Below, in pieces: positions 11,059-20,556 of a DNA stretch of 50,442 bases. The translations under genes were made by a program, and so were the position numbers. This DNA is from Chrysochromulina parva. Lineage: Eukaryota; Haptophyta; Prymnesiales; Chrysochromulinaceae. The stretch's first letter is position 1. Every line of letters starts with the position of its first letter. The notes below the pieces were generated by a model that was not told the origin of the DNA, ran no database searches, and saw only the letters and a list, made by a program, of their open reading frames with translations. Location: the NCBI GenBank assembly GCA_002887195.1, contig PJAB01000056.1, positions 1 through 50,442 on the forward strand, given 5' to 3'.

Positions 11059-11447
11059 ATGTCGATAGACAGGTTCCACCACGCGCTGCCGGCAGAGGTG
11101 ACATTCGAGGGCAAGGTTTACCCACTGTACAACTTTGGCCAGCTGGATCGGTGCAACAAGGCTTCCCTCAAGAGCCGGGCGTTGGACTTGTGCGATGGCG
11201 TCGGGCGCGATCGGCTGCCGCCCCTGAACTATCACAACAAGGAGGATATGATCGTGTGGATCCTACAGGTCGAATCGGCACTTGCGCTGGGTCAAGGCCT
11301 GAGAGGCCCCTTTGGAGATCAGGTCACGCCGCTGACGCTCGGGATGCCCAAAAACTACGTCGAGGACAACATGGTCAGTGATGATGGCTACTTTACGGGG
11401 ACTCACGACCGTGGCGGTGGCGGCTCGCCTGTTCGGACACAGGATTT

Positions 11448-11504
<57 letters not shown>

Positions 11505-11853
11505 GTACGACGGCGGCGGGTATAGCCACCAAGGTGGCAGCGGTTATGGCGCCAACCGCCCCAATTCCGCGGGGTTCGCGCTCGAAGCGCGGTCGAGCTC
11601 CACTGGTGGCTACGGTGGCGGATACGGAGGCGGCGGCGGCAGCATGGACAGGGGGTCCTTCGGGAGGGGCTCCTCTGATGATCGTGCCGATTCGCCGCAG
11701 ACCGTATGGAGACCGAGCCACGGCCTGCGTCCGGCCACTGCATTGAACAACATGGACCGCTCGAATCTGCATTTCGCGGATCCGAGCGATGAGTCGGCCC
11801 ATATTGCCAACCTGTCGCGGCAGCGCAACACGTCGTCGAGTATCTTCGGTTGA
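11059..11853 (+). CDS. Gly-rich protein with SAP-like N-terminal helical region, possibly cilium-associated
   Basis: 264 aa from ATG 11059 (MSIDRFHHALPAEV). Residues 25-85 (SLKSRALDLCDGVGRD, then LPPLNYHNKEDMIVWILQVE) form a compact helical block that resembles small SAP-like modules found in protist flagellar proteins. The centre is a poly-Gly stretch of 20 residues (11449-11508, a GGC triplet run) followed by GGYGGGYGGGGG. The tail is Ser/Arg-rich and ends NLSRQRNTSSSIFG, a short hydrophobic ending like that of some microtubule-associated proteins. I do not recognise a named family; the ciliary link is a guess. Shortly after the stop, a second frame (about 11892-12028) is open and encodes LSPEVIGSHVLGIQMLDSAI and onward, which might be an alternative 3' exon. 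Confidence 0.55.
11449..11503 (+). repeat. GGC triplet-repeat tract encoding poly-Gly
   Basis: About 18 consecutive GGC triplets inside the Gly-rich gene. Such tracts are prone to length change and explain the long false open frames on the opposite strand. Confidence 0.9.
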
Positions 11854-12586
11854 CAAAGCCGCCGCTGGCTTGAGGAGGTGAGGGCGTTGCCTTGTCGCCG
11901 GAGGTGATTGGCAGCCACGTGCTGGGGATCCAGATGCTGGACAGCGCCATCGTGGGCAGCCACACTCCAAAGCGGCAGCTTCGGTCGCTGTCAAGCCTTG
12001 CTGCGGAGCATGTGGGTTGGATCATGTAGGATCATGTGAATCCCTTCCTTGCTCGAGGGCGGGCGCTTCAAGTTCGGGCCATGGAGGCTTCCTGGAGCTT
12101 TCGTGGAGCTTTCCTGGAGCTTTCCTGGAGCTTTCCTGGAGCCCTGGAGGCAGGCTTTTCTTGAACTGAATACTGATGTGGGCCCGTCGAGTGGCTATTG
12201 TATGTCACAGCGGGGGAACCGTATGTTTAGCGGAGCCGCGAAGCGGCTGCGCGCGAGGGTGTCGGTGTGTGTGTGTGTAGTGTCCGACGGCTCCGACTTT
12301 CGACGGCGGGTGTCGTGTACTGTAACTCGACTGTATCTGTAACGACCCGCGTATCCTGTGTAAGGTTGTGCGTGGAGGCTATCATTAGCCACTTGGCAAT
12401 CGGTGTAAGGATGTATGGCGGCGCGCCGTAAGCGGTAAAAGTGTGTATCATTTTCAGAGGAGTCCGCAGGTGCGTTAAAACCACATCGCACGGAGAGCCA
12501 CGATGACAGATGGGATCGATGCTGGCTGGAGTATGCGGCTATTGTAATGTGAAATTGGGACACGCTGATCCGATCGCAAGCAAAGC
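11854..12586. other. Convergent intergenic region with a tandem repeat
   Basis: About 730 bp. Holds a possible 3' exon (see the Gly-rich gene) at 11892-12028, a tandem array of GAGCTTTCCTG-type 12-bp units at about 12085-12145, and a (GT)n run near 12264-12280. No other coding signal seen. Confidence 0.5.
12085..12145 (+). repeat. Tandem 12-bp minisatellite (GGAGCTTTCCTG type)
   Basis: Four to five imperfect copies in tandem in noncoding DNA downstream of the Gly-rich gene. Confidence 0.75.
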
Positions 12587-14299
12587 CTATCGCTTCTTCT
12601 TCGCACCCTTCCCGGCGCTCGCCGGTGCAGCAGCCGCGCCGCCAAAGCCCGCCTTCGGCTTCGCGCCGCCGCCGGCCGCACTTGCGATCTCGGCGCTCGG
12701 CGGCGCGATGAGCAGAGCTTGCTCAGGCTGCCGACGGGACCATCGGATGAGATTGGCGGAGATGCCATCGAGAATGTCCATCTCGTTCATCAGCAGCTCG
12801 ATGAAGCGCTCGATCTCGCGCGGAGATCGCGGCCGCTCAGACGCGGCGCGCATGTACATGCGACTCTGCACGCTGAGCACGTCGCGGTGGTGCTGCATGA
12901 AGCGGAGCGCTGTGGCGGGCAGTTGCAGCTCGCGCGCGAGCGAGGCGGCGTCCTTGTCAACCCACCGCGCAGGCTCAGCGACGAGCATGCGTTCGGCGAG
13001 CTGGCGACTGATGGCCCCCTGTAGCTGCGCTTCGACAACCTCGAGAGGGAGCAGCGTCGTCGTGGGCGGCGATGCCGCCGCGCTACCAGCATGCGCAGCG
13101 CCCGTGCCAGCCGCGGACGCGCCTGCCGCAGCCGGCGCCTGGTCAGCATTGGCCGTGCCGCACAGCAGAGCGAGCTCGGTCGCCGCGAGGAAGCCGACCG
13201 GTAGAGATGCATGCAGCATCGACCACTCGGGCAACGCCAGCGCCGTGACGGGCGCACCGCCCGCGAGAGTAGCGGGCTGGCCGGCGCGCACGAGCGCGAG
13301 CTGGCGTGCATGCGCGTACGAGAGGCTCCAAAGGTGCGTGTCGACGCCAACGGTCAGGTGCACCGACGGCTGCTGGGCTGCGATGGCGCCGTGTCGGGCA
13401 TCCTCGACGGGCTCTAAAAGGGTGTCAGTCGTGTGTGGCCAGCCGGCCGGAATGTAGAGCACCTGTCCGGGCTCCATGATGGTATCGAGTACGAGGGCAT
13501 CCGGATCGGCCGTCATCAGGTCCGTGCCCTTGCCGCGTGCGAACGGGTCCATCGCCGGGGCCCTCTCTGGTGGGGGAGGCCGGTAGACGCGCCAGCGCTT
13601 GCGGCCGGTCGTCTGGACGAGCAGCACGTCCTGCTGATCGGTGTGCAGCTGGGTCGAGGTGGACAGCCCGGGTTTGGAGAGGTACACGTTCATCCAGATG
13701 GGCAGGCTCGTCACCTCGAGCATGGCGCGCGAGATCGCCGCGAGCTTTGGCACACAGAAGCCCGCGTTGAGCATCACGACCGTCGCCTCATCCATCCTTG
13801 CGTCCACGTCGGCAAATGTGAAGCCCGGCTGGAAGGGCTTATTGTAGATGCCGCCCTGGTGGCGCACGCCGCTCGCGACGAATTGCGGCGGAAGCCGCTG
13901 CACGTCGCGCTCGACGTCCTCCATGGTGAACGAGCCGATGGCAAACGGCCAGAGCTCGTCGAGCTTGAATGCCGCCTTGCCAAAGCCCTCCTTGAGGAAG
14001 GCGGCGTTGGTAGCGAGCGCACGGAAGGCGTGGCGCCACGGTGCATCCGCGATCGTTCCTGTGCTCACGCGCTCCGCCAGATCGAAGGCGGCGGATGACG
14101 GCGGCGGCACCGCGCGGATGGCACTGAGATAGCGCGCGCCTTCGTCGGCGGGTGTGGCGAGCGATGCCGAAGGAGTTGTTGCTACTTGCATGGCCTCGCT
14201 AGCTCGGGCCGCACATGAGAAGACCAAGGCACGAGAGTTGCTGATGGGCAGCAGTCGGCCATCAGTGTGGAGCGCCGCGAGGCAGGACGCGAGGAACAT
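12587..14299 (-). CDS. JmjC/cupin-4 oxygenase, ribosomal-oxygenase-like
   Basis: Fe(II)/2-oxoglutarate dioxygenase of the cupin-4 class, whose known members (NO66, MINA53, RoxA) hydroxylate histidine or arginine in ribosomal proteins. 570 aa, single exon. The iron site is visible as HTD (about residue 218, in STQLHTDQQDVLLVQTTGRK) and a distal His in YIPAGWPHTTD (about residue 287); GRKRWRVYRPP is the family's core strand. An Ala-rich, low-complexity linker (residues 380-410) leads to a C-terminal helical region with winged-helix-like character and a basic tail (GKGAKKKR), which could be a nuclear signal. The first 36 residues are hydrophobic and could be a leader; ATG at MQVATTPSAS is an alternative start. 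Substrate is inferred from the family. Confidence 0.82.
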   Translation of the reverse strand: MFLASCLAALHTDGRLLPISNSRALVFSCAARASEAMQVATTPSASLATPADEGARYLSAIRAVPPPSSAAFDLAERVSTGTIADAPWRHAFRALATNAAFLKEGFGKAAFKLDELWPFAIGSFTMEDVERDVQRLPPQFVASGVRHQGGIYNKPFQPGFTFADVDARMDEATVVMLNAGFCVPKLAAISRAMLEVTSLPIWMNVYLSKPGLSTSTQLHTDQQDVLLVQTTGRKRWRVYRPPPPERAPAMDPFARGKGTDLMTADPDALVLDTIMEPGQVLYIPAGWPHTTDTLLEPVEDARHGAIAAQQPSVHLTVGVDTHLWSLSYAHARQLALVRAGQPATLAGGAPVTALALPEWSMLHASLPVGFLAATELALLCGTANADQAPAAAGASAAGTGAAHAGSAAASPPTTTLLPLEVVEAQLQGAISRQLAERMLVAEPARWVDKDAASLARELQLPATALRFMQHHRDVLSVQSRMYMRAASERPRSPREIERFIELLMNEMDILDGISANLIRWSRRQPEQALLIAPPSAEIASAAGGGAKPKAGFGGAAAAPASAGKGAKKKR

Positions 14300-14833
14300 G
14301 GGAGCCGGAGTGGGCCGCCGTAACTTGGACTTTCATACATTCTGAATTCACACCAACACATGCGGGAGCTGAAAAAAAAACAAAAAAAAGCAAGTCCTCG
14401 ACTCCACCAATATGACAGTACGTAGAACGCAATCTCAAATCCATGATCAATACATGTCGTCGTGAAGGACAACAATGCAGGCAATGCTCGTGTTGCAGCT
14501 CGTCGTGTAGGACCGGGGTGACTGATTGATGGACTGAAAATCCTGGTTGTGTTTTACGCCTCGGCTTACGCGCCAAAGTAAGACCGGTCAAAAGACACCG
14601 GGGGGAGCCGGGACACACGGGACACGCGGCAATTGACACGCGGGCGCACAAAGGCACACGGACCTCACAGACGAACCTCACCACCATCCATCCAAACCCA
14701 CCAACCAAGTAAGACCGGTACATGTACAAGTACAATTGTCCGTTCCGACTGGCGGACTGGGTGTGTTTTTGACGTGTCCCGTGATATTTTTGGGCGCTGC
14801 CAAAAAATTCGCGAATTTGACACACGGACGCAC
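14300..14833. promoter_or_regulatory. Divergent intergenic region with a dispersed repeat
   Basis: About 530 bp between the oxygenase gene (-) and the channel gene (+). Contains an A-rich run (14370-14391), two copies of AAGTAAGACCGGT (14576 and 14708), a TACATGTACAAG palindrome-like motif near 14719, and a 29-bp segment (14590-14618) whose reverse complement recurs exactly at 32712-32740 upstream of another gene. Promoter role inferred. Confidence 0.5.
14590..14618 (-). repeat. 29-bp dispersed repeat, copy 1
   Basis: Exact reverse complement of 32712-32740. Lies in the 5' flank of both the oxygenase and the channel gene. Core reads GGCTCCCCCCGGTGTCTTTT on the minus strand. Confidence 0.85.
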
Positions 14834-17800
14834 ATGGCCGAGTCCTCTAGAAATGGCCGTGCACGCACGACTCCTTCCTCGCCGCCGCCGTCCACCCTGG
14901 GTCACCTGGACGATCGGAGGAATTCCGCTCAAAATCTGAGGAACCCTGTGCGCACAGGGTCGGCTCCAGCGCGCATGACTCCCTCCTCGCCGCTGGCAGA
15001 GCGACGCTCCCCAATGGACGAGTCATCTACTAGAATCCCTCGGGAGTCCCAATCGCCTCTGATTCCCACGTCTGGCGGTGCTCCAGCGATGGAAGCGATC
15101 GAAGCGACTCCCTCCTCGGTTGCTGGCAGTTTGCCGTCGCAAGACGTGCATGTGGCCCACGAGAGCGCAAAGCGGAATCCACTCAACGACTGGTCGAAGG
15201 ACAAGGTGGAGAAATGGCTCAAGGGCATCGACCCAAAGATCGCGAAGGCAGCCAAGGCGGCGGGCGTGAATGGGCGTGTCCTTCAAGAACTCGACGCTCT
15301 TGCCTGGACTGAGCTTGGCGTCACCGTTGCTCTTCGCCGCAGCCAGTTGGTAGCCGCGATGAAATTGGCGGAGGAAGGTATTCCGTCCGAGGACACCGCG
15401 CCTTCGAGTACGCCAAGCTCGTCCCCGATGAGCCATCTCACCCCCGAAGAGGAGGAGGAGCTGAGGCGACTCGAAGACTGGAAGAAGGGGCTCGATGCGG
15501 GCGACAAGCAGGCCGCGGAGGCTGCGAAGATGGCCGACGAGGCCGCGGAGGCCAAGAAGAAGGCACAGAAGGAGGCCAAGAAGAAGGCCGACATGGAGGC
15601 CGCAAAGGCAGAAGCCAAGAAGCCCCCGGCCACAAAGAAGGCGGAGAAGGAGGCAGCGGAGATTGCCGAGCGCATCGCGGACCTCAAGCGCCATCGGATC
15701 CAAATCCGCTGCGCCATCCAAAACCTGAACCCCCACGACTTTGCGAAAAGTCAGACCTTTGAGGCGCTCATCAAGTTCGAGGCCTCGTGGGAGGACCGCT
15801 CGCCCATCCTGTATGAGATGCTGGCGGCGGGTTATAAGCTGGGCGACCGGATCGTAGAAAAAAAATGCACCTACAACAAGTTCGTAATCCTGCAGCACGA
15901 CGGCAGCGAGAACAGCGAGCTCTTCACGCCGCGCATCACCTTCAAGAACCGCGCGAAGGAGCCCAAGACCAAGGAGGAGTTGTACGTAGCCGAGTTGCCT
16001 CTGATGACCACTGATAGCCTCCCTGATGACCAATGATGACCTCCCTCATCAGCTACGATCTCTCCAAATGGACGGTGGACGAGCCGACGGTGAAATGGAG
16101 ATCAATCTTTCAGGGTGCGTTAACCTGCGCGAGGCCTCTGATTGACCTCTGATTGACTTCTGTTGACCTCTGATTGACTTCTGTTGACCTCTGATTGACC
16201 TACGATACCTCTCTCATCAGGAGTCTTCAACATGCGCGAGGCCTCGTTACGCAAGTTCCCGATAGACGAGCAGATGCTCACGATCGAGGTACGAACTCGG
16301 CGACTTGATGTCTCTGATGACCTCTGATGACCTCTGATGATCTTCCTCATCAGGTACAGGCGGGCTGGCCCATGAACAAGGAGTCTGCGCCGGCCGACGA
16401 GCAGCAGCCGCCGCCTTGGAAGCTCTATGGGGTTAAGCTGCAGAAGCATAGTGGTGGTAAGGTCGAGGACAAGAGCGTCGTCTCGGTCGGCTCGCAGGTA
16501 CCTATCCTGATGGCCATTGATGGCCACTGAGACCACTGATGACCCCCATTGACGAAGTCGTCTTGGTCGGCTCGCAGAGTTTCGCGATGATGAATGGGTA
16601 CCGGCTGTCCAAAGGCGTCTTCTTCGACGCCCGAAAGACCGATAAGGTGAGTGCCACTGATGACCACTGATGACCCCTGATGACCACTAATGACCCCTGA
16701 TGACTTCACATTCACCAATGTCTTCTTTTACAGGGAGACTCCACCTCATGTGCTGAGTTCTCGGTCCTTAAAATCTCGGTGCACGTGCGCCGCAAGGTAA
16801 GTGCCACTGTTGACCACTGATGACCCCTGATGACCACTGGTCAGTTCACGTTCCCCGACGTCTTCTTTCGCAGTCGGGCTTCTGGATCAACAACGTCGTC
16901 CTACCCTGCTGGATCATCACCAGTAGCCTCCTCAGCTCATACGGCCAGAGCATCCGGAGTGGCGACCGCCTCAATGTCTCCGTGACTGTGCTGCTCACGC
17001 TCACGACCTTCAGATTCCTCGTCGCAAAGAAGCTCCCCGACGTTGACTACATGACCCTCATGTGCGACAATACGCCATAGCGCATCTCTTTCGCCGCCCA
17101 GATTACAATGATTGCATTGCCTCACGTCTTGGCTCTCCTACATGCTCGCCTCTGTCGACCGCTGCCGCGCGCCCTCAATGTTCGGCTCGGCACACGTGCT
17201 CGCAGTGACTGGTACGTGTTCTCGTCCTTCCTCTTTTCATTTAGCATCATCTTTCTCCAGGTGAGTGCCCCTGGTGGCCACTGATGACCACTGATGACCA
17301 CTGATGACCACTGATGGCCACTTATGGCCACTGATGCCCGCTGATGACTTCACGTTCGCTGACGTCTTCTTCCACAGACGCTCACGGAGCTGGGCTTGTA
17401 CGACGAGGACGCTGGAGCGTTTCGGTGGCGTGGATGGCGCGCCGCCCTTTCAGGCGCCGGCCTCTTAGGCAACGCGTCAGGCTCCGCGCTCTTTGGCAAC
17501 GCGTCGACGGCGTCGCGGGCGCCGGGCCAGCCAAGCTGGGCAGAGGACGAGGACACCATCGTTCTTCCCGCCCCTCTTGTTTACGGACTTGGATTCTGGT
17601 GGGGCTTCCATCTGGTCGTCATGATCACCTGGTTTGGCTTCCTCATTCGCCGCAGGTTCGTCGACCCTCGCTATCGCGAGGTCCTCGACAAGAGGTGGGG
17701 CAAGGACGGCGTCGACTGGTACGAGCCAAATTACTTTTGATTGCCACTGATTGTGCCACTGATGGCCTCTCTGATCACCTCTCTGATGGCCTCTCTGATG

Positions 17801-18095
17801 GCCTGTGATGGCGTGCCTCATCAGGGACGAGCCTGAGAGCCTCATCAGCGGGACACTCAACAAGGGGAACACCATGCGCAACCTTTCCAACCAAGTCACG
17901 GGGGGGTCGTCGACCCAGCTCACCAACTCATGCACCTCGGACACGTCGACGGAGCTGTCGTCCATGGCAACTTGCGACAGCATGCCCAGCATGGCACAAT
18001 GCCATTCAGTGTCAAACATAAGTTCTGCGACTGCATCGCACGATTGCGCGAAGTTCCGAAGATTAACTGGCGTTAAGTCAGTACGACGTATGTAA
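14834..18095 (+). CDS. SAM domain + pentameric ligand-gated ion channel (Pro-loop/Cys-loop family), with an in-frame TAG
   Basis: Nine exons: 14834-15981, 16053-16114, 16221-16288, 16354-16497, 16578-16646, 16734-16796, 16874-17260, 17378-17718, 17825-18095; all junctions are GT-AG with consistent phases (850 codons). Order: Ser/Pro-rich start; SAM domain (about 119-180, WSKDKVEKWLKGIDPK); charged coiled coil (195-280); extracellular ligand-binding fold (NLNPHDFAKSQTFEALIKF, FTPRITFKNRAKEP, FNMREASLRKFPIDEQMLTI); pre-TM1 VRRKSGFWINNVVLPC; TM2 DRLNVSVTVLLTLTTFRFLV; TM3 ISFAAQITMIALPHVLALL; TM4 LVYGLGFWWGFHLVVMITWF. The FPID Pro-loop is present but the flanking cysteines are absent, as in bacterial and many protist channels. 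A TAG at 17078-17080 interrupts the frame between TM2 and TM3; the frame is coherent on both sides. Membrane channel; ligand and ion selectivity unknown. SAM before the channel is unusual, and no signal peptide is seen. Confidence 0.82.
15982..17824 (+). repeat. Eight short repeat-bearing introns of the channel gene, two subfamilies
   Basis: Introns: 15982-16052, 16115-16220, 16289-16353, 16498-16577, 16647-16733, 16797-16873, 17261-17377, 17719-17824 (65-117 nt). Introns 1, 2, 3 and 8 start GTACG or GTGCG and end in CTCATCAG; introns 5, 6 and 7 start GTRAGTGCC and end in TTCACRTTC...GTCTTCTTYNRCAG. Nearly all are filled with tandem TGATGACC/CTGATGAC or CTGATTGACC units. Intron 4 ends with a near copy of the end of exon 4. 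Confidence 0.85.
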
Positions 18096-18323
18096 AATGC
18101 ATACTAGCGGTAAGCCATGTGAAATCTCCGTCTGATATACGATACCTAGCAGTCATTTTCTGAAGTCTTCAACTTTGAAACAGTCACTCTTAAGAGCGAT
18201 TCAACGTTATCTCTTATCTCTCGAAAAGCCTATCTGGTGTGTGCGTTGTAGTCTGAGGCGGTTCCTCGGCGAAGACCAAGAGGAAGAGCCAGGCTTACCA
18301 AGCTCCGCTCTCGTAGGACAGCT

Positions 18324-20371
18324 CTACACGATGTCCGCAGGCCGTTGACCTGTCGTGGGCCGTTGACCGGCGGGAGGCTGATCGACTTTCTGCACGTCTC
18401 TCTGCAGTTTGAGCCTGTCCTGCTCAAGCCATTGCTTCTTTTTGAGCTCCTGCTCGTGCTCGAGAGCCTTCTTCACCCGCTCAGCCAGCACTTTGAAGTG
18501 TCCGGGCGGGCCGGAGAGCGCAAAGTGCGGGCGCGGCGGCGGCTGGCGCGCGTCGGTGGGCTTTGGCTTCTTGATCTCGGCAAGGTTGATCCTCTTGCCG
18601 CCCGCGAGCAGCCGCGCCTCTTCCATGACATTCTGCTGATCCTTCCACTCGTCGTACTCGCGCTTGAGCTTGCGGTACCGGTGCATCTCGGCGAAGTGAA
18701 GCGCCTCACGAAGGCGTAGATCCTCCCGGATCACCTGATGAGGGATGCAATCAGACGCAATCAGACGCAATCAGACGCAATCAGACGCGATCAGACGCGA
18801 TCAGACGCAATCAGACGCAATCAGACGCAAAGATACGCGATCAGACGCAATCAGACGCAATCAGACGCAATCAGACGCAATCAGACGCAATCAGACGCAA
18901 TCAGACGCAATCAGATCACCTTGAGGCGCGCCGCGTGCTCCTTGGAGTCGTTCATTATCGCCGCACTGCGCGAGAGGCCGCGTTCCACCTCCGAGTCGAT
19001 CCATCTTTGGCACACGATCTCGAGATGTGTCGAGATGATGAGCCATCGGCGCCGCCAAGTCGCTTGGATCCGCTTGATGGAGAAGGCGTATCTCAGGATG
19101 AGCTTGTGTGGAACCGAGAGGTCGTCCACCGCCCGCAGCCACTGCGTGAGTACCGTCGAGGCAGCGCGCTTCTGCTTGATGCGCCGGTTGATGCGGTAAA
19201 AGTAGAACCGAGCGCGCAGCAGGCGTCGCACTTTGGTGAGGGCCTTGAGCCGTTTGCGCATCACGTAGATGCGCCACATCATCACGAAAGATTTGGAGGA
19301 CGCGAGCTTGAGCGCGAGCTCCTTGCGCCGCAACCGATGGTCCGCGAGCGCGGCGCCCATCCGCGAGGCGGGAACCACGGCACCGACTACCGAGAGCCAC
19401 GCAGCTTGGCGTAACCAAACCTCATGGTTGCGGCGCATGGCCGCTGATGCGGCGTGCTGTCCGAATCGAAGGCTGATGCTGGCGGCCAGCTCGGCGAACC
19501 TCCGCGCCATCTCCTCGTCACGCCGCTCGAGCACCTCGAGGCTGTGGGCCTTATACCTCTCGTAGCGCGCCTGGCTCTCTTGCCGTCGGTTCTCGAGGAA
19601 GTCTGACGACGACATGTGGACCGCGGCCACATTCGCTTTCACTAAGGACTGGTCGGGCGCGCGCATGAGCGTGGCCACGTGCTGCGCGAACTGCTCGCGC
19701 TTCCAGCCATCCTCGCGCAGCTCCGCGAGCGTCCTGCGCACGTACAGCTGCGCCTCCGACTTACCTCGATCATGACCTTCCTCGGACCGTGGCACGCGCT
19801 TCGGTGGCTCGGAGCGTTTCTTCGATTTGGGCGTCTTCCCCTTTGCCTCGTCCTCAGCGCGCACCGGTGCCGGCGCCACCGATTTCGACTCCGACGCGCC
19901 AGGCTCGCCGTACACCCTGGTCGCATCGCGGAGCAGACCCTTGATGTCGTCGAAGATGTCTAGGGTCTGCTCCGCAGCACTGCGTCGTTTCCCAATCGGC
20001 GGCAGCGACAAGCCACTGCTAGGATCGGACCGAATCTCCGATGAGTTCGGGCTAGAGCCACGTCCTTCCCACGTCGGGCGCTCGGCCTTCTGAAGCTTGT
20101 CCATCATGGAGGCGACCTGTTGGTTGGCGGCCTTCACCGCCGACGAGAGGGAGCCTCTCGAGTAGAGCACACGCGATTGTGAGGGCAGGGCTGGCAGCGA
20201 GGCCGACACGGTGAGCGAACGCCGACGGACGCCATCTGCCGCGGGTGCTGGAGCCGCCGGCAGCAGTGGCGGCAACACATTGCCGCTCATGCTGGGTCGC
20301 ATGCTCACGCGAGAGACGCGAGAGCGAAGGCGGACTGCCGTGACCAATCTGTAACCGAAGTTTGTGAACAT
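18324..20371 (-). CDS. IQ-motif, coiled-coil protein of unknown function
   Basis: Two exons, 20371-18920 and 18734-18324, joined in phase 0 through a 185-nt intron (620 aa). The N-terminal third is Ser/Pro-rich and probably disordered. Residues 190-480 are Arg/Glu-rich helices (ENRRQESQARYERYKAHSLE) with regularly spaced Trp (VMMWRIYVMRKRLKALTKVR, VLTQWLRAVDD) that recall centrosome/basal-body proteins of the Sfi1 type. An IQ calmodulin/centrin site is visible at SIKRIQATWRRRWL. The second exon is a charged helix (VLAERVKKALEHEQELKKKQ) with a Pro/Gln-rich end. Cytoskeletal or basal-body role is inference. ATG 20371 is the upstream-most start; MRPSMSGNVLPP is an alternative. Convergent with the channel gene (228 bp apart) and divergent from the Trm1 fusion. 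Confidence 0.65.
18735..18919 (-). repeat. 185-nt intron made of a 10-bp minisatellite (TTGCGTCTGA)
   Basis: On the coding strand about 17 head-to-tail copies of TTGCGTCTGA, with GATCGCGTCTGA variants, fill the intron and end in ATCCCTCATCAG. The 6 nt GTGATC open the intron and also open the next exon. Because the unit is 10 bp and contains TGA, unspliced RNA has stops in all frames. Confidence 0.9.
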
Positions 20372-20556
20372 CGACGGAGCAATGGCTGTGAACGCACGCG
20401 ACGTTCCGAGAAAACGGCCAACCGATGGCGGCGCGCACTACTTGTTAACAGTCTTGTGGCCCTCGTGCTTGGGGGTCCGGAGAGTGTTCGCGCGTTGTGT
20501 TGAACAGCAGCAGTCTTGTAACGTATTAGACAATTCACCACGCTCACTTCACGCAC
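20372..20556. promoter_or_regulatory. Divergent spacer (inferred bidirectional promoter)
   Basis: 185 bp between the IQ/coiled-coil gene (-) and the Trm1 fusion gene (+). No recognised core element; role inferred from geometry. Confidence 0.35.

Noticed and set aside
17078..17080. TAG reassigned to an amino acid in this genome
   Set aside because: Two other genes in the window end naturally at TAG (12587-12589 and 18324-18326).
16647..17377. Box C/D snoRNAs in the channel introns (TGATGA resembles box C, CTGA box D)
   Set aside because: The motifs overlap in tandem with no spaced C...D arrangement, no terminal stem and no room for guide sequence.
18739..18915. CRISPR-like array of short repeats
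   Set aside because: Units are 10 bp with no spacers, inside a GT-AG intron of a eukaryotic gene; it is a minisatellite.
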